Below are positions 25,301-38,458 of a stretch of DNA of 64,000 nt, in pieces. The notes under the pieces are model-generated. The model was not told where the DNA came from, did no database searches, and worked only from the letters and a program-made list of their open reading frames with translations. The translations under genes were made by a program, and so were the position numbers. The stretch is from Branchiostoma floridae (taxonomy: Eukaryota > Chordata > Leptocardii > Amphioxiformes > Branchiostomatidae), in the NCBI RefSeq assembly GCF_000003815.2, contig NC_049982.1:28270329-28334328 (forward strand), given 5' to 3'. Positions within the stretch are counted from its first letter, which is position 1; the number at the start of each line of letters is the position of its first letter.

Positions 25301-25874
25301 ATATGCCAAACGAGCTTCCTCCTGACGTCATCAGAGAGAAGTTAGAGTTGGACACATTGCTGAGAGGCCGGCACTGGCGTGAGTAACGATATTTTTGGCA
25401 ACACATCAGAGGCGGAGGGATTTCCCAGGAAACTTTTTTTTTCAATGATACGCACACTGCATCCCCTTACGCGTAGGAGATTAAAAGTGGAACCTGGTGG
25501 TGGTGATGTTTGTCACTCGATGTTTCTTTATGTTCTTATAACAAATAAAATAACATTACAGTTTTTAACTGTGGTCACAAAAGGTTTAGATTTCGTATTT
25601 TATTTAGCAACGCTGACTCGTCTAAAATTTGTCTCTCTGCTTCTTTTAAACCCAGACCTTCAGCCAGCCTCGGCTAAGGAGAGACGGTCTGTACGAGGGA
25701 CTAGACTGGCTGGCCGCCAAACTCGCTTCTAAAGAGGCACACAATTACGTCACACAGTCGGTAGTGGAGACGAAGGACGATGCCGTCGCGATGACCAAGT
25801 CCAACCCCATCAAATCGGTAGTAAGATTCTTCAAGTCGTGGTGGGGCAACATGGGGCAGGCGACGGCTACATGA
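22316..25874 (+). pseudogene. ARF-like GTPase, decayed copy
   Basis: Exons match the intact copy at 55416-59845: 22316-22385, 22594-22671, 24443-24516, 25014 region (25004-25171), 25300-25378 and 25656-25874. Two host-gene lesions are visible. The donor after exon 1 reads TTAG/GAGTGT where the intact copy has TTAG/GTGAGT. The last exon is two bases short near GAGAGACGGTCTG, which throws the conserved [10 protein letters not shown] out of frame. Otherwise it keeps [17 protein letters not shown] (Thr in place of catalytic Gln71), NKQD across the exon 4/5 joint, and the C-terminal extension. Exon 4 is six bases longer than in the intact copy. It may still be transcribed. Confidence 0.85.
23230..24215 (+). 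repeat. R1 repeat cluster with TATGCAAAT units
   Basis: Several units of CTCATTAATTATGCAAAT are followed by CCTTCTTGAGTTATCCTCTT, GACAAAAACGCCCCTGC, GCTAGGGGGCCCAAACTT and GACCATAGCATGTTCAGAAC. They end in a CA-rich tract at about 24137-24180. The cluster fills most of intron 2 of the ARF pseudogene. It is a dispersed, tandem-like, non-coding family. Confidence 0.65.
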
Positions 25875-26529
25875 AGAAATTTTTCTCAGTGAAAATTGCC
25901 TATGCGATCACACAGAAGTACTCCACGATGTGTTTTACTCAAACACATTCATTGCTATGGCGACCGGCCCCTGTCCTGCCGATAGGGACATTATGTAATC
26001 GGACACCTACAGTAACCATGGCGACCACCTTCTTGTTCAGATCATTACTTTGCAGGAAACGATGGGAAACGTAATTAAAGCTTTTTGAAAATGTGTCTAG
26101 GTATTCATACATACATGCACACACGCGCAAGCAAAAAACAACAACATCAAAACATATTACATATATTTGCCTTTTTTCATAGGTAAGACTACCACTGTGA
26201 CAACACATTCCTAATATTGAAACTTTTAACTAGAAGTCAAACTCCGAAAAACTAGTTTTGTTACTTTCCTGGTGCCAGAAGTGTATATTTTATGTAATAT
26301 TGGAAACTGTATGCAGACCTCTTCTACTCTATAGTTATTACCCATGTAACGTCTTGGATTACGTCATGCAATACTTGAAAAAAATATCAAACTGAACACT
26401 GATATAGAATATGTGATCTGCATTATTATATACGTACGTATAAGTTTCTCACCCACCAGAACATTTGTGGACCATAAAAAGGAATCAATAATACCTGCAG
26501 CCTTTCAGAGCCATTAACTTTTTTTGTGA

Positions 26530-29500
26530 TTATTTCTTGTACTGCATAGCTCTCATATGATCACCAATTTTGGCCCATGCCAAATGCAGGTTGTAAAGAG
26601 TCGTGGAGATGTGAGGATGTGTCGAATTTTCTCCATAAATAATTCTATTCATCGCTAGTGACTGTTCATAGTAGCGGATTGATATCTTGTGATCGCCGAG
26701 ATTCATCCAAGACCATCCCAAGTTGTTGAGTGACGCGGCAATGTCCGGATGTGCCGTGTTTTCTCCATAGACAATTTTCCTCATTGATAGTGACTGTTCG
26801 AAGTAGTGGATTGCTTTCTTGTAATCGCCGATATGACTCCAAGATAATCCAAGGTTGTTTAGTGACCCGGCAATGTACGGATGTGCCGTGTTTTCTCCAT
26901 AGATAGTTTTCCACATCGTTAGTGACTGTTCGTAGTAGTGGATTGCTTTCTTATGAACAACGAGAGCACTCCAAGACATTCCCAGCTTGTGTACTAACTC
27001 GGCAATGTCCGGATGAGCCGTGTTTTCTCCATAGATAGTTTTCATCATCAACAGTGACTGTTCGTAGTAGAAGATTGCTTTCTTGTGATCGCCGAGATCA
27101 CCCCAAGACGCCCCCAGGTTTTTTAGTGACGAGGCAATGTCCGGATGAGCCGTGTTTTCTCCATAGATAGTTTTTCTCATCGATAGTGACTGTTCGTAAT
27201 TGCTGATTGCTTTCTTGTGATCACCGAGATGACCCCAAGATAATCCCAGGTTGTTTAGCGACCTGGCAATTCTCGGATGTAAAGTGTTTTCCCCATAGAT
27301 GGTTTTCATCATCGACAGTGACTGTTCGTAGTAGCGGATCGCTTTCTTGTGATCGCCGAGAAGACTCCAAGACGATCCCAGGTTTTCCATTGATGCACCA
27401 CTATCCGAATGCGCCGTGTTTTCTCTATGTATAGTTTTAATTGACTGTTCAAAGTATCGGTTTGCTTTCTCCTTATTACCTAAATGAACCCAAGACAATC
27501 CCAGTCTATTAATTGATGCAGCAATGTCCGGATGTGCCCTGTTTCCTCCAGACATAGACTCCATCATTACAAGTGACTGTTCAAAGTAGCTGATTGCTTT
27601 CTTGTGATCGCCGAGATCACTCCAACACCATCCCAGGTTGTCTAGCGACTGGGCAATGTCCGGATGTGTCGTGGCCTCTCCGTAGATAGCTTTCGTCATC
27701 GATAGTGACTGTTCATGGTAGCGGATTGCTTTCTTATGATCGCCGAGATTTTTCCAAGACATTCCCAGGTTGTTAAGTGACGCAGCAATGTACGGATGTG
27801 GCGTATTTTCTCCATAGATAATTTTCCTTATCAATAATGACTGTTCGTAGTAGCGGACTGCTTTCTTGTGATCGCCGAGATGAGTCCAAGACGACCCCAA
27901 GTTGTTTAGTGACAAGGCAATGCCCGGATGTGCCGTGTTGTCTCCATAGATGGTTTTCCTTATCGATAGTGACTGTTCGTAGTAGTGGAGTGCTTTCTTG
28001 TGATGGCCGAGATTCATCCAAGACAATCCCAAGTTGTTTAGTGACGCGGCAATGTCCGGATGTGGCATGTTCTCTCCAAAGATAGTTTTCATCACTGATA
28101 GTGACAGTTCGCAGTAGTGGATTGCTTTCTTGTGGTCGCAGAGACGACTCCAAGACAATCCCAGGATGTTGAGTGTCCCGGCGATGTCCGGATGAGCCGT
28201 GTTCTCTCCATGGACAGTTTTGCTCATCGTTAGGGACTCTTCGAAGTAGCTGATTGCTTGCTTGTGATCGCCATAATTACTCCAAGATACTCCAAGATTA
28301 TATAGTGACCTAGCGATGTTTGCATGTACCGTACCATAGATCTTTCGGCGTAACCTAAGTGCCTCTTCATTAAGCCTAATTCCTTCAGTGATATCGCCAT
28401 AGAAGGGCAATACGTTTCCCAATTCCTGAAGTATTTTAGCACGTTTGATTTTATCACTACAGGCATTTTTCAATGCTGCTTCCAGGTAGTGTTTGGCTCT
28501 ATCGTACAGATATAGTTCTTTTGATATTCGGCCTCTACATTCGTGAGAAGAATCGAAGATCGTCGTTTTCAATACACATTTTGGTTGAACCTGTAGACTG
28601 CGTGGTATACATTTCTTCAAAGGGATAGCCCTGCAGTAGTATCTAAACAGAACTTGAACGTCTGGAATGTGGAAAACTGATCTCAGGGTATTGCCAGATA
28701 CCTCTTGAAGTTTCGAATGGTATTTCATTTGTGCAAGAGGGGACATATTGTCTTGTTGTCCCCCGTTGTTCAGGTATGTTCTTAACCGGAGCTCAGCCGA
28801 GATACTGGTCAGCACCGTCAGGTGGGTTGCGTTCTCTTCTTCGATCCTTTCCGTTTCCTTCAACTTATCTATAATTTTCCACGCGCTGGCAAGAGTTATC
28901 TGACAGCACAAAGCTAGTACTTCGATGGCAATGCCGGGGAAACGATAGATGTCTTTCTTGACATTTAGTAGTTGCCCAGTAGGCTCATGGGAGGAAAGCT
29001 GCTCCCTATTCTCCCACAATAATTGTATAGCAGACAGTCTGGGCAAGAGTTGCGATAGTAGATCATCTGTGACGATTTCGTTAATCTTTCTCACATACGT
29101 CGTCACGAGAGCCTCTTCCCCTGTTAAGAAAACAACCCGCCTAAGAATGTCTGACAAATGGTACCCTTCTGCCACGGAAACGTGTAGCAGCTGAAACTTT
29201 GCCATTTCAGCAGGGGTTTGGATAAGGCTTACGGGAGGCTTCTTCTTAGTCTGGTTTCTTCCAAACGGGGTTTTACTGGCCCATGGCATGAAGCCGTCAA
29301 AAGAAAACCCACGTGGCGTGACAGAGTCAAAGAACCAGTCTTTCTCTGGATCCTCGGATAGAAAATCGTTGAGTGACGGGATGGCCATGGCTGGGAGGAT
29401 GGTCTCTCTGAGGTTGATGACTTTCAGGTGTAGGTAGTGTGTGAGGTTGAGATAGTACCGCCGTGTGTCGTCATTGTCCTTCCCTTCCTCAATCAGAATG

Positions 29501-32500
29501 GCGAACTCCAGGTCAGAGTAGGGTGTGACCAGTTCTGTTGCCTGTGAGCCTAACCCCATGAAAGCGTACTTACATGGAGGAGGACCGAGTGTGGCAATAC
29601 ATTCATCAACAAGTTCTTGGATAAAACTCTGTCTATCTTTGGCAATGTTCTTGAATAAAGCCTTGACTGCTTCAGCTCTCTCAGCCTCGACTGTTATCAT
29701 GACCGGGTCATCCTCGTCGTATTGGTACGGGTTGTGTTGCTGATCAATGGCTTCTAGTTGTGACTTAGCGCGCGTACGCATTTCTTCTAATCGCTTCTTA
29801 TGACCTATAGCCAAATCAGGAGGAACATGTTTCGATTCCACATTTGCTGTGCAATCGAGAAACAATTGCTCTATCTCCTGCAGTCGTTTTGTCACACTGT
29901 GTTTGTCTTCGGCCTTTCTGGCCATGGCTGCGTTGTACAAAGCTGCTGCTTGTGTGAATTTCCTACCTTCCTTTGTTGTTTTACCTCGCTGGACGTAAAC
30001 GTCACCAAGTCTGGACAGGCATTCAGCCTCCTTACCTCGATCGGGTTTGCTCGGATCTGTATTCATATGAAATATATTAGACTATCAATTGAGAAATACA
30101 TTAGATTATCAATCAAGAGGTTTCATTTTGAACATTTGACAAAGTATACACCATTTACAAGGATGAATGCTTACGATAAAAACAAATACCTGCAACTGAA
30201 GACAGTATTTTGGTGAAAATGATTTAACTGCCTTATGTTTTGTGATGAGAACTTTCTAATTGTAAAAATATTTACTTGCTAGAGTCAATTCCACATTACC
30301 AAGAGGGCATTTCTTGCCTTTTGTTCCAACATCTGGAAATCTTTATAACATTCTAATTGTAAATAGTAACTGTTTAGAACTGTTTATAACATCATTGTGA
30401 TGTTCTAAATATTTTCTACAGTATTTAAACATGTTAGAAACATTTCTAACATCAAAATCATTATTTCTGATAGTTTCTAAACTGTTCCAACATAGATTCA
30501 TCATTTCTGATCACATGTGATCACATGTTCGAACATTGAAACAAAATGATGAAACTGGGTCAGTGGACTGGGGAGTGAGCAATTCACACATCCCTACCAA
30601 GTACAGGAAATTATGTCTTTCTCACAGCTTCTCACAAAAGACTCACCAGTGTCTACTGAAGAGAATCTAAAAATACAAGACCCAAACAAAAGACCCAGCT
30701 TAGCAGCTTGGTTTATGGGGGTAATAAAAGATTTTATGGAGGGAAAAATGACGCAAATTGTTGGAACATTTGAGAACAATAACAAAAACACATAGATGTT
30801 TCTAAATTGTTCTAAAGAGATATTTGTATTATTACTTTCCCAATGTTTCCAACATATATAAACTCGGCACAAAAAGTTTGGAATATCAGCTTTAGCTGAT
30901 CATAGTTCCGTTGTTTCTGCATCAATTTTAATGTGTAATATTTCAATTAAAAGCGTGTGTGATTTTCGTTCATATGGTATCAAACTCTTTATGATTATAA
31001 ATTCTTGGAACGAGCACCAGGGCTACTTACATCAGTGGATCACCAAAAAAAAGTGCCCAAATTTCAATTTTTGTGTTCAACTCTGTATCATCTTGCTGGT
31101 ATGAGTGCGGTGTCAAGGATTCAATCTATCCTTTTTTCACTTGACACAGTACACATACCAGCAGGATAATACAGAGTTGAACTAAAAAATTGAAATTTGG
31201 GCATTTTTTTTCGTGACCCACTGATGTAAGTAGCCCTGGTGCTCGTTCCACTAATTTATAATCATAAGGAGTTTGATACTATATGAAAGGAAATCACACA
31301 CGCTTTTAATTGAAATATGACACATTAAAATTGATGCAGAAACAACGGAAATATGATCAGCCAAAGTTGATATTCAAACTTTTTGTGCCGAGTTTAGATA
31401 GGTTCAAACATGTTCAAACTTTCATTTTCAATTGTTTGAACAATTTAGAACTTTAGTGAGTGAGATATTCTTTTACTTAGAATAGTTCAAACTTATGACA
31501 AATATTGTTTAAAAATCCTCTCGGTGACTCGGAATTTTACTAATTTTCTGCTAGAAAGTGACGTCAATTCCATTGAATGGGTAAACTGTCTTGTCTATCA
31601 ACATAATCGAAGAGGAGGCTTGTTAAAAAAGTTGCACAGTCGGATAACATACTGTGAATTTCTCTCAGAGCAGACGCAAAGTTCTGTTCGGCCAAGTCCA
31701 GCTTCCCATCAGTCAGTGCGCGGTCCCCTGTAGTCAGGTACTCCTTGTAAGACCTGAAATAGATAGGGATTTCACGGCTTTTAATTTGATTTATTTTAAT
31801 TTGATTTATCTTTATTGATATTACAGAAGCACAATGACAAGCGCAACGTATATACTCATTGTAAATGCGGTGTTTGCAATGCGGTCCCAAACGTAAAGTA
31901 CCTTTGTAGATAAATGATTACAGTGCAACAGGTGTCATGGCACAAACTCGCAAAAAGTTGGCTGGATTTCAAAGCGCAATTTTCTGCAGTCCAGTAAGAT
32001 ACTCGTTTGAAGTATAGAAAGCCTTGTTTTGCTGATTTCGAACCAACAGGAATCTCCAATCATTTGCTTGTTCTAACACCGGCTTTTGTGAAACATATCG
32101 AGTGTGTTTACCTTAGCTTTAACAAGTATTAGCACTAGCGACAGCTCAAACAACTCTGCTTACCTAGACTGACCCTTGACATCTCTGACGTCAGTGTTGG
32201 GTGATGTAATCGGAAAGTCTCGTGAAACCTGACCCTGCTGTTGTTGTACTCTGCGCTTTGGAATCTTCAATATTGATACAATCAGAAGGATGACATAGGT
32301 ATTTTAGAACCAAATCTATCCTTGTCAGTAAACATCATGACAAGGAAGTAAAGACCTCCTTTAACACATGCAAGACGTTAAATGAATTTCGTATCTTAGT
32401 ATTTTTCACATCGATTCATAACAATCATAAAAACAGTAAGAGATTGCCATTGATCAATATATGGCCTAAGAAAGGTATACGAGCAGAGATCTATATCAAC

Positions 32501-33334
32501 TGCCGTTAAAACATCACACGTGCGGTACATTACTTTTTAGTTTATTCATTGAGTGGAAGAATAAGTGACTTTTCTCCACTTTTTAAGTCACTCTGCCCCA
32601 ACATATATTTCCGTAATTGTTTTGAAAGTGATTACCTTGTTTGCTGTCGGTCTCCTTTGTCTGATCCTTGCCGTGTACAGTAAGCGGTGAATGAGTGCCA
32701 CTGTACCCTGGAACCGCTCACACCGTGCCAGCGCAGTGTTGTACAGAGCAGTGGCTTTGGTCAAACATGTCGTGTCTCTAGTTTCTGTTCCTCTTTTCAG
32801 GTACACGTCACCGAGACTCTTGATCGCTTCCACCTCTAACATATTGTCGTCGCTTACGATCCCTTCTACCATCAGCCTGGTATATTCAGTAAGCAAAGAG
32901 AGGCTTTTGCCACTAACAGTCAATATTCTGTCTATATCTAGGAACCTCTCTGCTACATTAGGCAGCGAACAGATTTTCTTGATGTTAGTAACGGGCTCAT
33001 AACTACTTGAAGCTGCTGATAGCTCCCCTAACCTTAGTTTCTCTGCATAGTGGTAGCGATGTTCAAGACTTTCTCCCACACCTGCGTCGTTACACCGGAT
33101 CAGTGCGGTCCTGTACAACACCATGGCTCTGTCAAACTTTTCTGGATTCTTGTCGAGTTGTCCCTTTTTCAAGTTCACGTCGCCCAGACTTTTGAGCACC
33201 TCCACTTCCACACACCTGTCCATGTTCGCCATGGCGTCCTGCAGGGCACGGAGGTAGTCTGTCTCCGTACGCGCTACTCCGTGTCTCTTACTCTTGACGT
33301 CCACTACGCGAAGTTTCTCACAGACCCTCAACAT
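26530..33334 (-). CDS. NTase-TPR protein, gene B
   Basis: Exons 33334-32636, 32264-32164, 31753-31653 and 30056-26530 give 4428 bases (1475 aa) with the same phases as gene A. It has the same plan: two SLGDVYLKRG modules in exon 1, a third at the start of exon 4, the NTase signature GLGSQATELVTPYSDLEFAI near residue 470, the conserved PWASKTPFGR block, and about 14 TPR units of 44 residues. One unit is two residues short (EQSIKTIHRENTA). The repeats differ in number and order from gene A, so the array evolves by unequal exchange. An in-frame ATG just inside intron 3 (30066) could serve as an alternative start. It is tail to tail with the ARF pseudogene. The reaction catalysed, if any, is unknown. 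Confidence 0.88.
30859..31396. mobile_element. Tc1/mariner-type foldback MITE with TA duplication
   Basis: The left end AACTCGGCACAAAAAGTTTG (from 30861) and the right end CAAACTTTTTGTGCCGAGTT (to 31394) are exact complements flanked by TA on both sides. Arms of about 250 bases meet around a loop near 31110-31145. It is non-coding and lies in intron 3 of gene B. Confidence 0.8.
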
Positions 33335-33548
33335 TTCGGGTACTGGACAGTTAGACTCTCAGATCACTAACACCCTGGTGGAAGACGATAGCACTCAGAC
33401 GGCACCGACTTAGGAAAAGTTAGTGCCAAGCAACACGACGGAAAATTAACTACGCATACAGGGCTGTGTACACTGGGGAGTGGCTGCATGTAACTGTACC
33501 TGCAGCAGCCATTGTGACTTTTGAGGTCAGGCGGGCTTGGGTCATCTG

Positions 33549-33556
33549 TGACGTCA
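33549..33556. promoter_or_regulatory. CRE palindrome upstream of gene B
   Basis: TGACGTCA lies 215 bases upstream of the gene B start codon. The same palindrome occurs in the two divergent promoters at 22090 and 60063. This is a sequence match only. Confidence 0.4.
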
Positions 33557-36500
33557 TATGGGTTCATTCATTTTCGCGGGCATTGATTGGCAGTTTGTGA
33601 TCAAGACAACCTCTCTGGTTTGCTAAGTCCTGGCGAGGCCTTTAGCAGGCCCAGAAACAGAGTGAACGGTGGGGTAGATACAAATCGCCTTATCTGCAAT
33701 TCCGTTTGTCGAAAAAGTTTGAAATTTGGTAAGAACTTTGCCTAGGTACTACTTCTTCCAACTATGTAAAAGATATTGGAAATAGACACATAGCATTTGC
33801 ATAATTTACAAATATAAAATCTATGTCATTTTATAGTAATTGGCCCAGCCAACTTCATCCTGTGGGCCTGGAGCAGTGATATTTTTACAGGATATTGCTA
33901 CAGTCATGTACTATTGGAATCCCTTACCGGGAAAAAAGAATATACCTTAGACTTTTATAAATATCAAAAATTCTTAATTTTTACGCTCCGTGAGGGGGTG
34001 ACCATAACTTTATCAGCCAATACCTCAGTATTGTAAGATGAAATCAATTTTCCAACAAGGGATTCAAATAGACTAACTACTTGAGCATCGTTTACACACA
34101 ATCGTAACTTTGTAAGCCGTAGCTACGAACTTTGCTAGGGATTTCAAGTTTAAAACTCCCAATTGTACAGATTTTGGTCACCTTGCTAATCAATCAATCT
34201 GACAGCTGCTTATTTTTCAATGGATTTGTTGTTTTAACAGCTCCTCACGAAACTGATTACCTGCAATTATTTTTGATTATGCATAGAGGACAGACAATAA
34301 CACGCAGGGAGCCCATGGCATTCATTCAAGTCCTGATTGACATGTAGTCGGGCCACAGTTAGTGAGATTTTGTAAAGAATTAACTTTTACTAGAGTAAAC
34401 TTTGTGGGAAGAAAACGTTTCAGAGTGGAAATTTTACAAGAAAGAATATTCAGGGCATGGAAAACTTGCTAAGAGCCGTCAATTGATTATATTATAGTTC
34501 AGTACAGGTCATGCTATGACTCCCGTCACAAAACATTCAGAATTCTCATGCAATACACATTTGCTAAAATGGACAGAAACAACCATTCAGAATAGTGAAT
34601 CTTTACCACTACAACCCGAAACACGAAGGTTTTGAAGTAAGTCAGAGTCTGGATAGAAGATGCATCGAGTATAGGTTACGATAGATTGCACAGAAAATAC
34701 AATCTCCGGGCACATACGTACGGTCTAGCTTGTTTTACACGCGATATGCGGCATTTGTTTTTGTTTGCACTACATACACGGTAAACCGTCCTATGGCGTA
34801 ACCTGGAGGTTATTTCAACTAACTTGGGCGTACGGGAAGGAGCCGTATTCGTTTTGAGATGTATGATGGGTTATTTACATGTACCTGAGGTGTGACTGTC
34901 TTCAAAAACGGGAAAACAGTTTCCGAACGCATTCCGAACGTCAAAAGGTTGGCTTTCCATATGTGTTCAGATAGACGTTTCTACCAACTATGTCACCATG
35001 CATATGTGCCTGGACAAACCTTCTATATGACAGTATATGTTACCCAGCTAACATGCGCTAAACTAAAATGAGACTAAAAAGGGCTTTTCAATACCGTTTG
35101 TGGGAAACTTGCATTGTCACAACAAGGTACAAGGCAAAGAGTCTGTTGTTCTTTGTTATTTATGCATGTCAAGATTTGTGTACAATAGTGCAGACTACAA
35201 GTGTTTTTTGATCCAGATTCTAGTGGGTTACGGGCAAAAAAAACCTAAAGTTACGTCAGAAATCAGTGAAATTGGCTTGGAAGTTAAATACAGAGGCCAC
35301 ACTGGCAAGCTCCTCGGCTCCAGGGCCAACATGCTACCGTGGAATTTTCTCAGGGTCTACCCAGTCGGTCTGTGGCAACTTACATCCAGATCACCACAAA
35401 AAGTTTTTCCCAGACCAAGGAGGTTAAAAATCATAATTTTTAACCTCCTTGCCCAGACTAACTACGCCGGCTAGCTGTAGAGATAATAATTTTTACCAGG
35501 GAACCTGGGAAGTTTGGCCACCAAAGGGTTTAGTGAATAAGCAAGCCTTATAACTGGACAGTTGTTGACGTTATAATGTATGGCAACAATAACAAAGCAA
35601 TCAACACCAATCATCATAATACTCGTCTTGACCTCAGGCGGGGGGAAATATCTCCCAGCATCCTGACTCTCCTGACCAATCATTCCTCTTTTTGCCAAAT
35701 CATCCTTAGGAAGGCCTATTTGAGGCTTTAAACGAGACCTAGGTTTAATGAGTTTTGCTCTTGCCAGTTAAATAAAGTTAATGTTTGGATGGTTTATTAT
35801 TGGATTGGCACTACTTGAAAAGAATAAGAGTCTTATTAAGACCAGTTTTACAGTTGTTGTTGCTTTTTCAGACAAGTGATCTCAAACATGGAGTGAAAAT
35901 GTATTACATGTATATACAGATAAGTGAAGTTTTTTTCTCAGGAAAATCGAAACATGTATGCATTGATTTGGTAACTCGGTGTTTGACACTCTTTGTGAAC
36001 TCAGGCTCCTGACAGGGTGTGTAATTAGAGCATATAGAAATGTAAAATAGAGGAGGAGAAGTGGGAGGAGAAACAGGACCAATTAACACCCAATTACAGC
36101 CTCTCCAGCCGCACCTTGGCTCATTTCAATGTCATTTCAATATTATAATGAGTTCCTGGCAGGGACAGCTTTGCCAGGACTTAGCATAGGAGAGCTATCC
36201 GAGCATTCTAGAGTTATCATATGCATATATGACAGATAAACGGACAAGCACACGAACGCTGCCTATGACATATATCAAATAGGATCACGGAATGCAAGAA
36301 TAATATCCGGGGAACATATTGTATTTGTTTTATACTTGGAGTTTGCTCGTAACGTAAATGACTTGTCTACGGCTTTTTAACTGTCAATTTATTAAGTATG
36401 ATTTTAATGTGCATTGAGGATGTTTGTGTAAAATCAACACAATTCAGTGGACATGCATCCAACATTGTACACTGCCAGTTGATTCCTAATAAAAATGAAT

Positions 36501-36842
36501 TGAATATTGGTAATACCAATGGCTTTTCAGTTCAGAATGGCAAGGTGTTGTGAAATGCCACTTGGCAGAAAGGTGGCCCAGAATGTGTACTAGAGCATAG
36601 GCTATTTCATGTTCCGTGGCGCAACCGTTATTGTTACTTTCCGAACGATTTTCGTGTCGACTACGTGCAATTCGGGTTGACGGCGGCCATTGGGGGAAAA
36701 GGAAAAGGGCGGGGGAAAAGCAGAATTACACCGGGGGTAAAGAGGAATGACGGGGGCACAGATGAAGTACGGCGGGGGTTAAGAGGAAGTCCGGGGGAAA
36801 AGGTGAACGGGTAGGGGGAAAAGCAGAAGGAGTTAGGTGGGG
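33557..36842. other. gene-poor stretch
   Basis: No frame has coding character or recognisable homology. Visible structure is a perfect hairpin at 35417-35450 (AAGGAGGTTAAAAAT and its complement) and a G-rich, purine-skewed tract at about 36690-36845 just before the ARF remnant. By comparison with units 1 and 3, this is where the promoter and first five exons of a third ARF gene should have been. Confidence 0.5.
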
Positions 36843-36954
36843 GTGTGGAGGCGAAGGACGATGCCGTCACGATAACAAAGTCCAACCCCATCAAATCGGT
36901 AGTGAGATACTTCAAGTCGTGGAGGGGAAATGTGGGGCAGGCGACGGCTACATG
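36843..36954 (+). pseudogene. remnant of ARF-like last exon
   Basis: It encodes [20 protein letters not shown] and then [16 protein letters not shown] with a stop. This is the last third of the final exon of the other two ARF copies, about 37 codons. Sequence 3' of the stop also aligns with the 3' flank of the intact copy (55416 downwards). Upstream exons are absent. Together with gene B it forms a head-to-head arrangement, as in units 1 and 3. Confidence 0.85.
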
Positions 36955-38195
36955 AAGAAACTCTTCTGAATCAAAATTGCCTAAGAAGACCAGTCAGGAT
37001 ACCAACAAGCGATACTAAAACTACTACTACTACTACTGTCAGCCAGTCTATGCAGACTACGCAAAGACAATGACAATGTAGACTATAATACAAAAAGGTG
37101 TGCAGCAACCGATAGACTGTACGAAAATTTACTAATAAACTACTGTAAATGCAGAAATTTTCGCAATGGTTTTTATGTTCGCGGTTTTCGTGGTGGTCGC
37201 TTCACCGTCCGCGAACTTAAAACCATGTGTTTCTTTTCGCTATTTGTATTTACTATACATTGTCACAGTGATGTAATGAAATATTTAGTTTATTTTCCCA
37301 AGACACAAATGTTTTGAGTACGCTTTCATTCATTTCTCCATACGACACACTGCATAACACTACGATAGAAAAGTAGTACTGTATTATGAATTCAGACATT
37401 ATATCAGTGACAGGTGATCACGCCAGCACTGTCAGAGTCAACAAGAGTGAACTTTTTGGCTAGAGTTTGCTCCCTATGACTTTTTTGTGCAAGAGTTTCT
37501 TCACTATGATTTCTATGCATGGGTGTCATCCCTGGGTTTTTGTGCAGAGTTTTCCTTCCCTGGATTCAATTTTACACATATCACAAATTTACATAACATA
37601 AACATTACTCAAACATTCCCATATGCAACAAAATCCAAAGATGTGCAAATACAAAAACGAGAAATCACAAAATTAATATAAACAGATCAAATATAATTAA
37701 AACACGCTATACATAAAGATACCACTATCTTAGCACTAACAACCTCACAAAAACATCAGAACTTGCAATGTTTACAACATTAGTCTTAAACAAACCTAAA
37801 CATAGTAACATTAAACACAACACACGAACATCAAATAGCTTATACATGTAAATATGGGTATCGCATCAGTATATCAGACAAAAGTAAGAAACAGACAAAA
37901 CATTCTTACAGCAAGCATACAGTTTTTGAAAAAAAAAAGCACGCGAGCTTTCTAAGCAGTTTTACACAAGACATGATCAGCTTTACAACACCAAAGTGCA
38001 AACAACAGGAAACGAACCATCAGTTAATCCAGAAATGAGAAAAAGGAACAAACAAACAAAAACAACAAACAAGCAAAACAATCTTAGAGAAACAGTGATC
38101 AGGGTTACTGCACAACATGAACATCAAAACAACAGGTTACAAATTACAGAAACATTCTGTAACATTTACTACATCTGTTTTTTGGTCGTTGCACC
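36955..38195. repeat. left arm of long-range inverted duplication
   Basis: The 3' flank of the ARF remnant continues as non-coding sequence matching, in reverse, 55415-54870 and then 51552-50760. Shared landmarks include AGCACGCGAGCTTTCTAAG, GAAACATTC and ACTACATCTG. No gene is seen here. Confidence 0.7.
37143..37230 (+). mobile_element. half MITE, TTCGCGG family
   Basis: It starts CTGTAAATGCAGAAATTTTCG and breaks off at AAACCATGTGTTTC. The copy at 55145-55232 breaks at the same point. One insertion and truncation therefore predates the duplication of this flank. Confidence 0.7.
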
Positions 38196-38458
38196 ATTTA
38201 AAAGTAGTTTTTTTTTTCAATTTTATCTCTAATTCCTTTAACATATAAGGATAAACAATTAAGATCAGACAAACTCACCATATATTATCCAGTCTTTATC
38301 CATTTTTTTTGTCCTTCGGACATAAGCTCCTTACCAAAGTACAGAAAAGTGCGTGTGTCAAGAACATTAGTCCGAAAGTCCAATAAATCGTAAGTACGTT
38401 CCTATCCAAGTTCGTCATCCGCGAGTAGACAGAAGTGCTTAACTTCTCATGCGCGTGG

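Noticed and set aside
27773-28153. Long shadow frames across the TPR arrays of genes A and B
   Set aside because: Repeat-periodic antisense or shifted frames of real TPR coding sequence.
35100-35474. A 124-codon plus-strand open frame
   Set aside because: No codon bias, splice context or recognisable motif; it ends in a hairpin palindrome.
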